Shown: positions 17,513 to 26,188 of the stretch, one piece after another
Position numbering within the stretch: the stretch's first letter is position 1
Layout: every line of letters begins with the position of its first letter
Source of the DNA: Kribbella sp. NBC_00382
GTDB taxonomy: Bacteria; Actinomycetota; Actinomycetes; Propionibacteriales; Kribbellaceae
Reading direction: 5' to 3'
Assembly: GCF_036067295.1 (NCBI RefSeq)
Contig: NZ_CP107954.1
Coordinates: 3,968,001 to 4,032,000, forward strand
Length of the DNA stretch: 64,000 nt
Notes under the pieces: generated by a model
Seen by the model: the letters and a program-made list of their open reading frames with translations, nothing else
The model's database searches: none
What the model was told of the DNA's origin: nothing
Made by a program: the position numbers and the translations under genes

Positions 17513-20082
17513 TGGCTCAGCGGCATCTGGTGGTTGTCGGGGGCGGCATGGTCGCCCACCGGCTGGTGGAGGCGCTGCGGTCACGCGACGACGACGCCGC
17601 CTGGCGGATCACTGTGCTCGCCGAAGAACCGCGGATGCCGTACGACCGGGTCGCGCTGACCAGCTACTTCTCCGGCCGCGACCCGGCCGACCTCTCCCTC
17701 GGCGATCCTTCGCTGTGGGACGACCCTGCTGTGTCTTTGCGCAAGGGGGTCGTGGTCGCTGCTGTTGACACGGCGGCTCGGACGGTGCGGACCACGCGCG
17801 ACGAGGTCATCCAGTACGACGAATTGGTGCTGGCGACCGGCTCGTACGCGTTTGTGCCGCCGATCAAGAACAGTGATGCCGTCGGTTGCTTCGTGTATCG
17901 GACCATCGACGATGTTGCCGCGCTGCGGGTGTATGTCGAGCGGTTGCGGGCTGAGGGCAAGGAAGTCAACGGGGTAGTGGTCGGTGGCGGGCTGCTCGGC
18001 CTGGAGGCGGCTGGAGCCTTGCGGGCTTTGGGTGCTGGGACGACAGTGGTTGAGTTTGCGCCCCGGTTGATGGCGCTGCAGGTCGACGAGGGTGGCGGCA
18101 GTGCGCTGGCTCGGTTGATTCGTGGGCTTGATATCGAGGTGCTGACTTCCACTCAGACGACCCGGGTGAAGACGACTTCGCAGGGTGCCGCGCGTGCCAT
18201 GGCGGTTGCTGATGGCAAGGACTTGCCGGCCGATGTAGTTGTTTTTGCGACCGGCGTACGGGCTCGGGACGAGTTGGGGCGGGCTGCTGGGCTGGAGATC
18301 GGTGAGCGTGGTGGCGTGGTCGTCGACGAGGGTTGTCACGCGTCCGTTGACGGGGTTTGGGCGATTGGTGAAGTCGCCTGTATCGAGAGCCGCGTCTGGG
18401 GTTTGATCGCGCCGGGGTATGCGATGGCGGAGATCGTCGCCGATCGGCTGCTGGGTGGGTCGGCGACCTTCCCCGGTGCTGACACTTCGACCAAGCTCAA
18501 GCTGCTCGGAGTCGATGTCGCGAGCTTCGGGGACGCCTTCGGGACGACCGAGGGTGCGCTCGACATCGTGTACGCCGATCCGGTCGCAGGCGTCTACAAG
18601 AAGCTCGTACTCTCCGACGATGCTCGTACGTTGCTCGGCGGCATCCTGGTCGGTGACGCGTCGGCGTACTCGGGGCTGCGGCCGATGGTCGGGCGGCAAC
18701 TCGGTGCCGACCCGGCGTCGTACCTGCTGCCGGAGGGCTCTGCGCCATCGCAGTTGGAACTGCCGGATGACGCTCCGGTGTGCTCGTGCAACAACGTTGC
18801 CGCTGGCACCATTCGGTGTGCCGTGAGGGAAGAGGGTTGCGGCGATCTGAAGTCGCTGTGTGGCAAGACTCGGGCCGGAACGAGCTGCGGATCCTGTCTG
18901 CCGATCGTGAAGAACCTGCTCAATGCCGAGCTAGCCGCGGCCGGGGTTGAGGTGAGCAAGGCGCTGTGCGAGCACTTTGCGATGTCGCGGGCGGAGCTGT
19001 TCGACGTCGTCCGGGTGACGGGATTGCGGACCTTCAGCTCGCTGGTCGAGCGGCACGGGACCGGGCGCGGGTGCGACATCTGCAAGCCGGTGGTCGCGTC
19101 GATCCTGTCCAGCCTCGACCCGGCCGGGCACGTGCTCGACGGTGAGCGGGCGACGCTGCAGGACACCAACGATCACGTGATGGCGAACATTCAGAAGGAC
19201 GGGACGTACTCCGTCGTACCGCGGATTCCCGGTGGCGAGGTGACGCCCGAGGGGCTGATCGCTATCGGTGAGGTGGCGCGCGACTTCGGGCTCTATACGA
19301 AGATCACCGGCGGGCAGCGGGTCGATCTGTTCGGGGCGCGGATCGAGCAGTTGCCGGCGATTTGGAAGCGGCTGGTGGATGCGGGTTTTGAGTCCGGACA
19401 CGCTTATGGGAAGGCGTTGCGGACGGTTAAGTCGTGTGTCGGGTCGACTTGGTGCCGGTACGGAGTACAGGACTCTGTCGGGATGGCGATCGCGCTGGAG
19501 CTGCGCTATCGCGGGCTGCGGTCGCCGCACAAGATCAAGCTCGGTGTGTCCGGATGCGCGCGCGAGTGTGCCGAGGCGCGTGGCAAGGACGTCGGCGTGA
19601 TCGCCACCGAGAACGGCTGGAACCTGTACGTCGGTGGCAACGGTGGGATGACTCCTCGCCATGCCCAGCTGCTGGCCTCGGATCTCAGCGACGAACAGTT
19701 GCTGCAGGCAATCGACCGGTTCCTGATGTACTACGTCCGCACCGGCGACCGGCTGCAGCGGACCGCCGTCTGGATCAACGAGATCGAAGGCGGCCTGGAT
19801 CACGTCCGCGACGTCGTGCTGAACGACAGCCTCGGCATCGCGGCCGACCTCGACGCGGCGATGGCCGCACACGTCGACTCGTACGTCGACGAGTGGCAGG
19901 CGACGCTGCAGGACCCGGAGAAGCTGGCCCGGTTCGTGTCGTTCGTGAACGCGCCCGACCAGCCGGATGCCGACCTGCGCTACGTGGTCGAACGCAATCA
20001 ACCGCGGCCGGCGACCCCGGCGGAACGCGGGCAACTGGAGCCGGTCCTGCTCGCCGGCCCCCGACTGGAGGTACGCCGATGA
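17512..20082 (+). CDS. nirB: Assimilatory nitrite reductase [NAD(P)H], large subunit
   Basis: 856 residues from ATG 17512. Order: Rossmann FAD-binding N-terminus (VVVGGGMVAHRLVEAL), NAD-binding motif (GVVVGGGLLGLEAAGAL), a BFD-like [2Fe-2S] region with CSCNN and CGKTRAGTSCGSC, a second cysteine pair (GRGCDICKPVV), the ferredoxin-like sulfite/nitrite reductase repeat, and the siroheme/[4Fe-4S] site with CVGSTWC and SGCAREC. It reduces nitrite to ammonium by six electrons from NAD(P)H. All cofactor-binding motifs are intact. It is translationally coupled to the transporter and to nirD, and the following two genes support siroheme synthesis. Confidence 0.97.
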   Translation: MAQRHLVVVGGGMVAHRLVEALRSRDDDAAWRITVLAEEPRMPYDRVALTSYFSGRDPADLSLGDPSLWDDPAVSLRKGVVVAAVDTAARTVRTTRDEVIQYDELVLATGSYAFVPPIKNSDAVGCFVYRTIDDVAALRVYVERLRAEGKEVNGVVVGGGLLGLEAAGALRALGAGTTVVEFAPRLMALQVDEGGGSALARLIRGLDIEVLTSTQTTRVKTTSQGAARAMAVADGKDLPADVVVFATGVRARDELGRAAGLEIGERGGVVVDEGCHASVDGVWAIGEVACIESRVWGLIAPGYAMAEIVADRLLGGSATFPGADTSTKLKLLGVDVASFGDAFGTTEGALDIVYADPVAGVYKKLVLSDDARTLLGGILVGDASAYSGLRPMVGRQLGADPASYLLPEGSAPSQLELPDDAPVCSCNNVAAGTIRCAVREEGCGDLKSLCGKTRAGTSCGSCLPIVKNLLNAELAAAGVEVSKALCEHFAMSRAELFDVVRVTGLRTFSSLVERHGTGRGCDICKPVVASILSSLDPAGHVLDGERATLQDTNDHVMANIQKDGTYSVVPRIPGGEVTPEGLIAIGEVARDFGLYTKITGGQRVDLFGARIEQLPAIWKRLVDAGFESGHAYGKALRTVKSCVGSTWCRYGVQDSVGMAIALELRYRGLRSPHKIKLGVSGCARECAEARGKDVGVIATENGWNLYVGGNGGMTPRHAQLLASDLSDEQLLQAIDRFLMYYVRTGDRLQRTAVWINEIEGGLDHVRDVVLNDSLGIAADLDAAMAAHVDSYVDEWQATLQDPEKLARFVSFVNAPDQPDADLRYVVERNQPRPATPAERGQLEPVLLAGPRLEVRR

Positions 20083-20411
20083 CCCTTTCGACGACGGCGG
20101 TGGTGGTGTGCCCGTACGACGCCTTGCTGCCCGAACGCGGTGTCGCCGCGTTGCTCGGCTCTCGCCAGATCGCGCTGTTCCGGGTCTTCTCCGGGGAGTT
20201 GTTTGCCTTGGGCAACCAGGATCCGGTGAGCGGGGCGAACGTGATGTCGCGCGGGATCGTCGGGAGTCGCGGGGACGTGCCGACGGTGGCGTCGCCGATG
20301 TTCAAGCAGGTGTACGACCTGCGGACCGGGGTCTGTCTGGACGATCCGTCGCTGGTGCTACCGGTGTATCCGGTCCGGGTCGTCGACGGAGAGGTGATCG
20401 TCGGTGACTAG
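20079..20411 (+). CDS. nirD: Nitrite reductase small subunit (Rieske-like)
   Basis: 110 residues from the ATG overlapping the nirB stop. NirD proteins have a Rieske fold that in many members has lost the iron-sulfur ligands. Here the expected first ligand box reads IALFRVFSGELFALGNQDPVSG and lacks the Cys-x-His pair, and the second reads PMFKQVYDLRTGVCLDD, so no cluster is predicted; this is typical of assimilatory NirD. It binds NirB and is needed for activity. It overlaps the next gene by 8 bp. Confidence 0.94.
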   Translation: MTLSTTAVVVCPYDALLPERGVAALLGSRQIALFRVFSGELFALGNQDPVSGANVMSRGIVGSRGDVPTVASPMFKQVYDLRTGVCLDDPSLVLPVYPVRVVDGEVIVGD

Positions 20412-21528
20412 GCCTGGTCCGCTGAGCGGCTGCACGATCGCCGTCACCGCGCACCGACGGGCGGACGACCTGATCGCGTCGTTCGAACGCCGGGGCGCGA
20501 AGGTGCTGCACGCGCCGACGCTGCAGATCGTTCCGGCCGCCGACGACCAGCCGCTGATCGAGGCGACCCGGCGGGTGATCGCGAATCCGCCGGACGATGT
20601 GGTCGTGACGACGGCGGTCGGATTTCGCGGGTGGGTCGAGGCGGCCGACACTGTCGGGCTGGCGGCTGATCTGCTGAGTACTTTGGAACAGTCCCGGCTG
20701 CTCGCCCGCGGTCCGAAGGCGCGGGGGGCGATTCGGGCTGCGGGGTTGGTGGAGCATTGGTCGGCGCGGTCGGAGACGACGGCGGAGGTGGTCGAATGGT
20801 TGCGCGACCAAGGGGTTGTTGGCCGCAAGATCGTCGTACAGCTGCATGGGTTGTCCGATCCGGCGTTGCAGGATGCATTGCGTGCTGTTGGCGCGTCGGT
20901 GCGCGGGCTCGAGGTCTATCGGTGGGGGCCGGCGCCTGATCCGCTGGCGGTCGAGCGGGTGATCGGGCAGATCTGCGCCGGTGGAGTGGACGCGGTCGTG
21001 CACACGTCGGCGCCGGGCGCGCAGGCTTTGCTCGACGCTGCTGCGTTGAACGGTCAGTACGACGGGTTGGTGGCGGCCCTGCGTACAGGCCGGGTCTTGA
21101 ATGCGTGCGTCGGGCCGATCACGGCCGGACCGTTTGTGGCTTTGGGGTTGGAGCCGTTGGTTCCTGATCGCTACCGGCTCGGGGCGTTGATCCGGATCGT
21201 CACCGACCGGCTCACCGACGACAACGCCCGCTCCATCGAAACCGCCTTCGGACAACTGGTGATCCGCGGCGGTGCAGCAGTCCTGGACGGCGTCGTCCTA
21301 CCACTCGGTCCTGGTCCCCGAGCGGTCCTGGCAGCGCTGGTTGCTGCCGGCGGCGACGTCGTCTCCCGCCCCGACTTGCTGGCTGTCCTCCCCGGCGCTG
21401 AGGACGTCCACGCCGTCGAGGTCACCGTCAACAGACTCCGCACTGCAGTAGGCCGCCCCGAGTTGGTCCGCACGGTTGTCCGCCGCGGCTACCGCCTCGC
21501 CGTCGAGCCAGTAGGTGCACCGACATGA
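20404..21528 (+). CDS. hemD: Uroporphyrinogen-III synthase fused to an OmpR-type winged helix
   Basis: 374 residues from GTG inside nirD. Residues about 1-265 are a bi-lobed HemD domain (PLSGCTIAVTAHRRADDL, then a second lobe with VVHTSAPGAQALL and ACVGPITAGP). Residues about 270-374 form a winged-helix DNA-binding domain of the OmpR type (AVLAALVAAGGDVVSRPDLL, VEVTVNRLRTAVG, VRTVVRRGYRL) with no receiver. The enzyme closes hydroxymethylbilane to uroporphyrinogen III, the siroheme precursor needed by NirB. The attached domain suggests that the protein also regulates nitrogen genes, perhaps in response to tetrapyrrole supply; that is inference. This fusion is known from actinomycete nitrite operons. 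Confidence 0.9.
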   Translation: MTRPGPLSGCTIAVTAHRRADDLIASFERRGAKVLHAPTLQIVPAADDQPLIEATRRVIANPPDDVVVTTAVGFRGWVEAADTVGLAADLLSTLEQSRLLARGPKARGAIRAAGLVEHWSARSETTAEVVEWLRDQGVVGRKIVVQLHGLSDPALQDALRAVGASVRGLEVYRWGPAPDPLAVERVIGQICAGGVDAVVHTSAPGAQALLDAAALNGQYDGLVAALRTGRVLNACVGPITAGPFVALGLEPLVPDRYRLGALIRIVTDRLTDDNARSIETAFGQLVIRGGAAVLDGVVLPLGPGPRAVLAALVAAGGDVVSRPDLLAVLPGAEDVHAVEVTVNRLRTAVGRPELVRTVVRRGYRLAVEPVGAPT

Positions 21529-22217
21529 TCGATCTGGTGGCTGCCGCGCATGGGACTGCGGATCCTCGGGGGATTCGCGAAGTGCATGCGCTGGTTCGGT
21601 TGATGGCTGGGTTGCGGCCTTCGGTGCCGGTGTCGCTTGGGTTTGTTGATGTCGATGTGCCCGCACTGCCGGGATTGGTCGACCGGGTGGTTGCTGATGG
21701 CAATCAGGCTGTGGTGGTGCCGCTGTTGTTGAGCAGTGGGTTTCACACGGCGGTTGACATCGCGCGTGAGGCTCGGCGGCGGCCGTACCAGGTGCAGGCG
21801 GCTTCGGCGTTAGGGCCGGATCCGGTGCTGGCTGACGTACTGGTTGATCGGCTGCTGGATTGTGTGGAGTTGGGGTCGGTGGATCGCGTGGTGCTGGCGG
21901 CGGCTGGGTCGTCGGATCGGCGGGCTCTGCTGGACTGCTCGGCGACGGCCGGGTTGCTTGCTGACCGGATCGATCGGCCGGTCGAGGTTGGGTACGTGTC
22001 CGGCGCCGGCGAGCGATTGGGATCGGTTCTTGCTCGTAGTACCGGCCGGGTCGCCGTCGCCACCTACTTACTCGCCCCAGGGTTCTTCGCCGACCGGGTC
22101 CGACGCCTTGCCGGGGACCTCCCCGTGAGCGCCCCACTCGGGGCCGACCCGCGGATCGCGGCGCTGGCCCTGCATCGTTATGACGCTGCCAGGAAAATGT
22201 CGGCGGTTGCCGTCTAA
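21525..22217 (+). CDS. Sirohydrochlorin chelatase (CbiX/SirB-like)
   Basis: 230 residues from the ATG overlapping the previous stop. Two homologous halves are visible: the first starts DLVAAAHGTADPRG with the catalytic histidine, the second DRVVLAAAGSSDRRA. The family inserts iron or cobalt into sirohydrochlorin; beside nirBD the product is expected to be siroheme. The methyltransferase and dehydrogenase steps between uroporphyrinogen III and sirohydrochlorin are not in this window. It is the last gene of the nitrite operon. Confidence 0.9.
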   Translation: MIDLVAAAHGTADPRGIREVHALVRLMAGLRPSVPVSLGFVDVDVPALPGLVDRVVADGNQAVVVPLLLSSGFHTAVDIAREARRRPYQVQAASALGPDPVLADVLVDRLLDCVELGSVDRVVLAAAGSSDRRALLDCSATAGLLADRIDRPVEVGYVSGAGERLGSVLARSTGRVAVATYLLAPGFFADRVRRLAGDLPVSAPLGADPRIAALALHRYDAARKMSAVAV

Positions 22218-22226
22218 TCTTCCGGC

Positions 22227-22847
22227 GTGGGGATCTTCGACAAACTCAGCCGCCGTACGCCCGAGCCCGACCCGGTAGTCCTGGAGGAGCTGCGCGACCA
22301 GGTCCTGCTCTGGGTCCTGCCCGGCTTCAACACCCGTACCGACGTGCTGGCGATGGCCCAGGAATTCCGCGACGACGACGAGATGCCGGTATCGGACCAG
22401 CAGCTAGAGCTTTTGGTAGACGACGTTTGGCAGAACCGTCTCGCCGAACAGCAGACCTGGACTGCGCCGACTGACGCCGACAAGGTCGCCGCCGCGTTCG
22501 CCGACCTGGACGCCGCCGGCGTGGTAGCCCGGATGAACTTCACCTGCTGCCAGACCTGCGGAGTCGCCGAGATCGACGACGAACGCCCCACCGACCGCCC
22601 GTCGACCGGCTACGTCTTCTTCCACCAGCAAGACGCTGAACGCCTGGCCGACACCCCCGCCCACCTCTTCCTCGCCTACGGCACTCTCGATCCGATCCCC
22701 GGCCAGGTGGCCGACCAGGACACCGAGATCGGCCGCCGAATAGCCGACGCCCTCCAAGCCCAGCACCTCCCCGTCACCTGGAACGGCTCCTCCACCCAAC
22801 GCATCTCCATCGGCCCGCTCACCTGGCAACGCCGGCTGCCCGCCTAG
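22227..22847 (+). CDS. DUF6891-like protein of unknown function
   Basis: 206 residues from GTG 22227. TAATCT lies exactly 6 nt upstream of the GTG, so the gene probably has its own leaderless promoter and is separate from the nitrite operon that ends 9 bp earlier. The most conserved-looking block is NFTCCQTCGVAEIDDE followed by GYVFFHQQD (about 92-135), resembling DUF6891; the C-x2-C pair could bind metal. The N-terminus is helical and acidic and there is no signal or membrane segment. No function is assigned. Confidence 0.75.
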   Translation: MGIFDKLSRRTPEPDPVVLEELRDQVLLWVLPGFNTRTDVLAMAQEFRDDDEMPVSDQQLELLVDDVWQNRLAEQQTWTAPTDADKVAAAFADLDAAGVVARMNFTCCQTCGVAEIDDERPTDRPSTGYVFFHQQDAERLADTPAHLFLAYGTLDPIPGQVADQDTEIGRRIADALQAQHLPVTWNGSSTQRISIGPLTWQRRLPA

Positions 22848-22892
22848 CGTTTATGAGGCGCTGAGGTGTCGTAAGTCCGCAGTCCGGAGAGC

Positions 22893-23894
22893 ATGATCGG
22901 CTGCATGAAGATTCTGGTGACCGGCGGGACAGGCTTTGTCGGTAGCCATGCGGTAGCGGAACTGGCTGCGGCCGGTCACGACCTGCGGCTACTCGTCCGC
23001 CGACCCGAGCAAGTAGCCGCCTCGTTGGCGCCGTTCGGCACAGAGGTCTCGGACATCGTCGTGGGTGACGTCCTCGACGAGGCCGTCGTCACCGCTGCGA
23101 TCCAGGGCTGCGACGCGGTCGTACACGCAGCGGCCATCTACTCACTGGACCCACGCCGCGCCGCGGACATCCTGCGCACCAACGTCCGCGCCACCGAACT
23201 CGTACTGGGCCAAGCGGTAGCGGCAGGCCTCGACCCGATCGTGCACGTCTCCACGACGGTCGCGCTCACCCGGTACGGAGGCTCCGGCCCCGAACTGCCG
23301 CTGGGCGACATCAACCTGCCCTACGCCCAATCGAAGATCGCCTCGGAGATCATCGCCCGACGCTTCCAGGACGCCGGCGCCCCCGTCGTCACGATCTACC
23401 CCGGTGGCGTCTACGGCCCGAACGACCCGTACTACGGAGACCAGACCGAACGCTTCCACTGGATCCTCCGAAACCGCTTCCCGCTGTGGATCAAGGGCGG
23501 AATGCACGTCAACGACGTACGCGACGTCGCCAAACTCATCACCGCCGCAACTGCGCCGGGCCGTGGTCCGCGCCGCTACGTAGTACCGGGCCACCACATG
23601 GACGGCAACAAGCTCTACGGCGCCGTCACCGAAGCCACCGGCCGCCGCCACCCCCACGTCGACCTCCCAGGCGCGCTGATGGGCCCCTCAACCCGAGCCA
23701 TCGACGCCGTCCAACGCTTGCTGCCTTCCAAGTGGCACTACCCCGCTGACCGCGAAGGCGTAGAAATAGTCCGCCGCAACACCCACTTCAACACCACCCC
23801 CGCCCACACCGACTTCTCCCTGACCCCCATCCCCTTCCCCCAATCCATAGCCGACACCATCACCTCCCTAACCACCTCCACCCCCCACCGCTAA
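22893..23894 (+). CDS. NAD-dependent epimerase/dehydratase of the extended SDR family
   Basis: 333 residues from ATG 22893; ATG 22905 (MKILVTGG) is an alternative. The glycine-rich NAD(P) motif TGGTGFVG is at about 10-17, the HAAA motif at about 76-79, and the catalytic region has HVSTTVALTRYG and YAQSK (Tyr-x3-Lys). PGGVYGPND is the usual substrate-loop signature. Members reduce or epimerise nucleotide sugars, flavonoids or steroids; the substrate here is not evident. It appears monocistronic. Confidence 0.9.
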   Translation: MIGCMKILVTGGTGFVGSHAVAELAAAGHDLRLLVRRPEQVAASLAPFGTEVSDIVVGDVLDEAVVTAAIQGCDAVVHAAAIYSLDPRRAADILRTNVRATELVLGQAVAAGLDPIVHVSTTVALTRYGGSGPELPLGDINLPYAQSKIASEIIARRFQDAGAPVVTIYPGGVYGPNDPYYGDQTERFHWILRNRFPLWIKGGMHVNDVRDVAKLITAATAPGRGPRRYVVPGHHMDGNKLYGAVTEATGRRHPHVDLPGALMGPSTRAIDAVQRLLPSKWHYPADREGVEIVRRNTHFNTTPAHTDFSLTPIPFPQSIADTITSLTTSTPHR

Positions 23895-23942
23895 CTGCAA
23901 CGCGAAAGACGGTGGCCGCGTCCTCTGGATGAGGTGATGGTG

Positions 23943-24329
23943 ATGGTTGGAGTCCGTTGGGGTGTGCTGGCTGTGGTTGCCGCTGGGCTACTTGCCGGCT
24001 GCGGCGCCGAAACGGCCGGTGAGGCGCCGCCGGGAATTCTGTATGGCTCGCCAATCGAGCCAACCCAGATTGATCCGGGGTACTACGGGACGCCCGGCCG
24101 CATGACTCTGGTGGAGATGGAGGCGTTGAGTGCGCGGGTGACGGCCGACATCCCGTACTGGGCCAGGCGAGGCATCGTGATCGGCAGCGTCGGCCCGATG
24201 CCCGATGGGTCGGGTATCTCCGTGATGACGACCGATGGCAGCGTCAGCGATCGCGAGAACCTGATGAAGCGCTACGCCACCGACGCGATCGCCATCTCGG
24301 CGGGGACGGTCTCGACCGCCGGTGGGTGA
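23943..24329 (+). CDS. Small secreted lipoprotein, function unknown
   Basis: 128 residues from ATG 23943, selected because GAGG lies 8 nt upstream; ATG 23937 and GTG 23934 are in frame. The N-terminus is a lipoprotein signal: hydrophobic core then LLAGC with the lipidated cysteine at about residue 19. The mature part is short, with an aromatic patch (IDPGYYGTPGR) and a segment IPYWARRGIVIGSVGP but no known domain. The last 86 bp overlap the convergent acyltransferase gene, an unusually long antisense overlap for this window. Confidence 0.7.
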   Translation: MVGVRWGVLAVVAAGLLAGCGAETAGEAPPGILYGSPIEPTQIDPGYYGTPGRMTLVEMEALSARVTADIPYWARRGIVIGSVGPMPDGSGISVMTTDGSVSDRENLMKRYATDAIAISAGTVSTAGG

Positions 24330-25392
24330 CGGGGCGGGGTGCTCTGAGGCGCCGTTCCAGCGGACGTTCGACGAATTGGTGGAGCAGCCAGGAAGTGATG
24401 AGTGAGAGGGTCAGTACGACGGTGTACCAGCCCAGATTCGACCAGCCCGGGGCGGCTTTGCCGTGGAGCTCCAGAATTGTGTAGAGGATGGGGGAGTGCA
24501 CGAGGTAGAAGCAGAACGACCACTGGCCCAGGGTGACAAGGGGCTTGCTGCGGAGTAGCGATGGTCGGTCCCGCAGGTCACGGGAGGCGACGGCGACGAT
24601 CATCAGGCCGTACAGCACGGTCAGGATCTCGAACTGGAGGATTCCCATCGTGGTGGCGAGCGGGAACGTCGCGGCGTGCCGGCTCGCGTAGAGGAGCGTG
24701 CAGATTCCCGACGCGAAGAGGATCAGGGTCGCCCAGAACGGGATCCGCGGGCGCAGGCCGGATCGCAGTGCGATGGCCGATCCGATGCCGAACAGGAACG
24801 CGACCGACTGGATCACGGGCTGCGGCAGGATCGGCACGGTGTCGCGCCAGTGGAAGCGGGACAGGTGGTACGCGCAGCCCAGACCGATGGCGACCACGCA
24901 AAGCACCAGCCCGCCAGTCGCCTTCAACCGTGCGGTGGCGCGCTGGACGTACGGTGCGTAGAAGTAGAAGAACGCCTCCACCGAGAGCGTCCAGGACACC
25001 GGATTACCGGCGTACAGAATGGTCGGGTCGTAGGACCAGCCTTGCAGCAAGCACAGCGCCAGCAGCAAGACGCCGAGGTCCAGCGGCTTGATCCAGTGCA
25101 TCGCCGGATCCGGGTGGATTCGGTAGAAGACGAGAACCGCGGCCATCAGGGTGAGTGCATGGGCCGGCCAGATGCGGGCGAACCGGCGTCGGTAGAACGT
25201 CCGCGCCAAGGTGCCGGGCTGGGCGGACCAGGTCAGGACGAAGCCTGACAGTACGAAGAAGAAGGTCACGCCGGAGGTGCCGTACCTGAGCAATGGGGCG
25301 ATCGGCAACGGCGCGAGATTCGTCATGTGGTGGCTGAACACGAAGAACGCCGCCCACCAGCGCAGGCCGGTCAATGACTCGATTCTCGGCAC
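24244..25392 (-). CDS. Membrane acyltransferase of the acyltransferase-3 (OafA/YrhL) family
   Basis: 382 residues from GTG 25392, with AAGGG 7 nt upstream; the frame is open to 25509 but that segment is not protein-like. About ten hydrophobic helices. The family signature is clear: ESLTGLRWWAAFFVFSHH with the catalytic His pair at the end of helix 1, followed by GVTFFFVLSGFVLTWS and RRRFARIWPAH. Such enzymes move acetyl groups from cytoplasmic acetyl-CoA to cell-envelope glycans or natural products. The extreme C-terminus is Arg/Ser-rich and lies in the overlap with the lipoprotein gene, so its end may be poorly conserved. Confidence 0.9.
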   Translation of the reverse strand: MPRIESLTGLRWWAAFFVFSHHMTNLAPLPIAPLLRYGTSGVTFFFVLSGFVLTWSAQPGTLARTFYRRRFARIWPAHALTLMAAVLVFYRIHPDPAMHWIKPLDLGVLLLALCLLQGWSYDPTILYAGNPVSWTLSVEAFFYFYAPYVQRATARLKATGGLVLCVVAIGLGCAYHLSRFHWRDTVPILPQPVIQSVAFLFGIGSAIALRSGLRPRIPFWATLILFASGICTLLYASRHAATFPLATTMGILQFEILTVLYGLMIVAVASRDLRDRPSLLRSKPLVTLGQWSFCFYLVHSPILYTILELHGKAAPGWSNLGWYTVVLTLSLITSWLLHQFVERPLERRLRAPRPVTHRRSRPSPPRWRSRRWRSASSGSRDR

Positions 25393-25428
25393 GGGTAGGC
25401 CCTTCAAGGATCGGCTGTGGTCATGCTC

Positions 25429-25480
25429 CTTATGTCGTGCTCGCCTGAGTGGGATCCCGATGCCGCGGTCACGACATAAG
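25429..25480. repeat. Long-spaced perfect inverted repeat between acyltransferase and sigma-factor genes
   Basis: CTTATGTCGTG (25429-25439) and CACGACATAAG (25470-25480) are perfect 11-bp inverted arms separated by 30 nt that contain another small palindrome (GGGATCCC). They lie in the 142-bp divergent region, 37 bp upstream of the acyltransferase start and 54 bp upstream of the sigma-factor start. They may be a pair of operator half-sites for a looping repressor or a hairpin in a leader RNA. Confidence 0.6.
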
Positions 25481-25534
25481 AGGGGTGCGAGCCCCTTCGC
25501 GGGGCACAATCGAGAGGTGTTTTCGGGAGGATGA

Positions 25535-26188
25535 ATGAGGCTGATGACAAGTTCATCGCCGGGTCATCGGGAGACCGATCCGCTGGCCGCTCCGCTGGCG
25601 GGGATGAGCGACCGCGAGCTGTGGCGCCGGTCGAGCGAGGGAGAGACGGAGGCGTTCGCCCGGTTGTTCGACCGGCATGCGAAGGCGGTCTACAACTTCC
25701 TCTTCCGCCGGACGGCCTCCTGGAGCGACGCCGAGGATCTCACCTCGACGGTCTTTCTGGAGGCCTGGCGCCGCCGGGAAGAGGTTGTTCTCGTGCACGA
25801 GACGGCGCTGCCGTGGCTGTTCCGTACGGCGGATTACGTGTTCCGCAACGAGCAGCGCAGACAGTACTTCCGGCTGGCCACCGTGCTGAAGCATTCCTCG
25901 CCCCCGGACGAGCCGGATCTCGCCGACGGGGTTGCCTCGCGGGTCGACGACGAACGTGAGGCCAGGAGAATGCGCCGGTTGCTGCGCAAGCTGCCCCGGC
26001 ACGAACGCGAGATCGTCGAACTGTGTTTCTGGGCCGGCCTCGATCTGCAGGCCGCTGCCGTCGCGCTCGATATCCCGATCGGCACGGTGAAGTCCCGGCT
26101 GTCCCGGGCCCGTCACCACCTTCGCGGTCTCACCGCCGCCGACACCTTCATCCCCGGCTTGGACGATTCTCTGGAGAACCTGTCATGA
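25535..26188 (+). CDS. ECF-type RNA polymerase sigma factor
   Basis: 217 residues from ATG 25535 (GGGAGG 4 nt upstream; ATG 25544 is also possible). Region 2 is at about 38-85 (FARLFDRHAKAVYNFLFRR, DAEDLTSTVFLEAW) and region 4 at about 148-200 (LPRHEREIVELCFWAGLDL, IPIGTVKSRLSRARHHL). No SnoaL-like C-terminal extension. The stop overlaps the start of a single-pass membrane protein, the usual place for an anti-sigma factor. Target promoters are unknown. The two-gene unit may be autoregulated through the inverted repeat upstream. Confidence 0.92.
   Translation: MRLMTSSSPGHRETDPLAAPLAGMSDRELWRRSSEGETEAFARLFDRHAKAVYNFLFRRTASWSDAEDLTSTVFLEAWRRREEVVLVHETALPWLFRTADYVFRNEQRRQYFRLATVLKHSSPPDEPDLADGVASRVDDEREARRMRRLLRKLPRHEREIVELCFWAGLDLQAAAVALDIPIGTVKSRLSRARHHLRGLTAADTFIPGLDDSLENLS

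Noticed and set aside
16130..22217. Respiratory (dissimilatory) nitrate/nitrite system
   Set aside because: NirB has the siroheme NAD(P)H type and is followed by siroheme genes; no narG-type genes or haem-type nitrite reductase are present, so the function is assimilatory.
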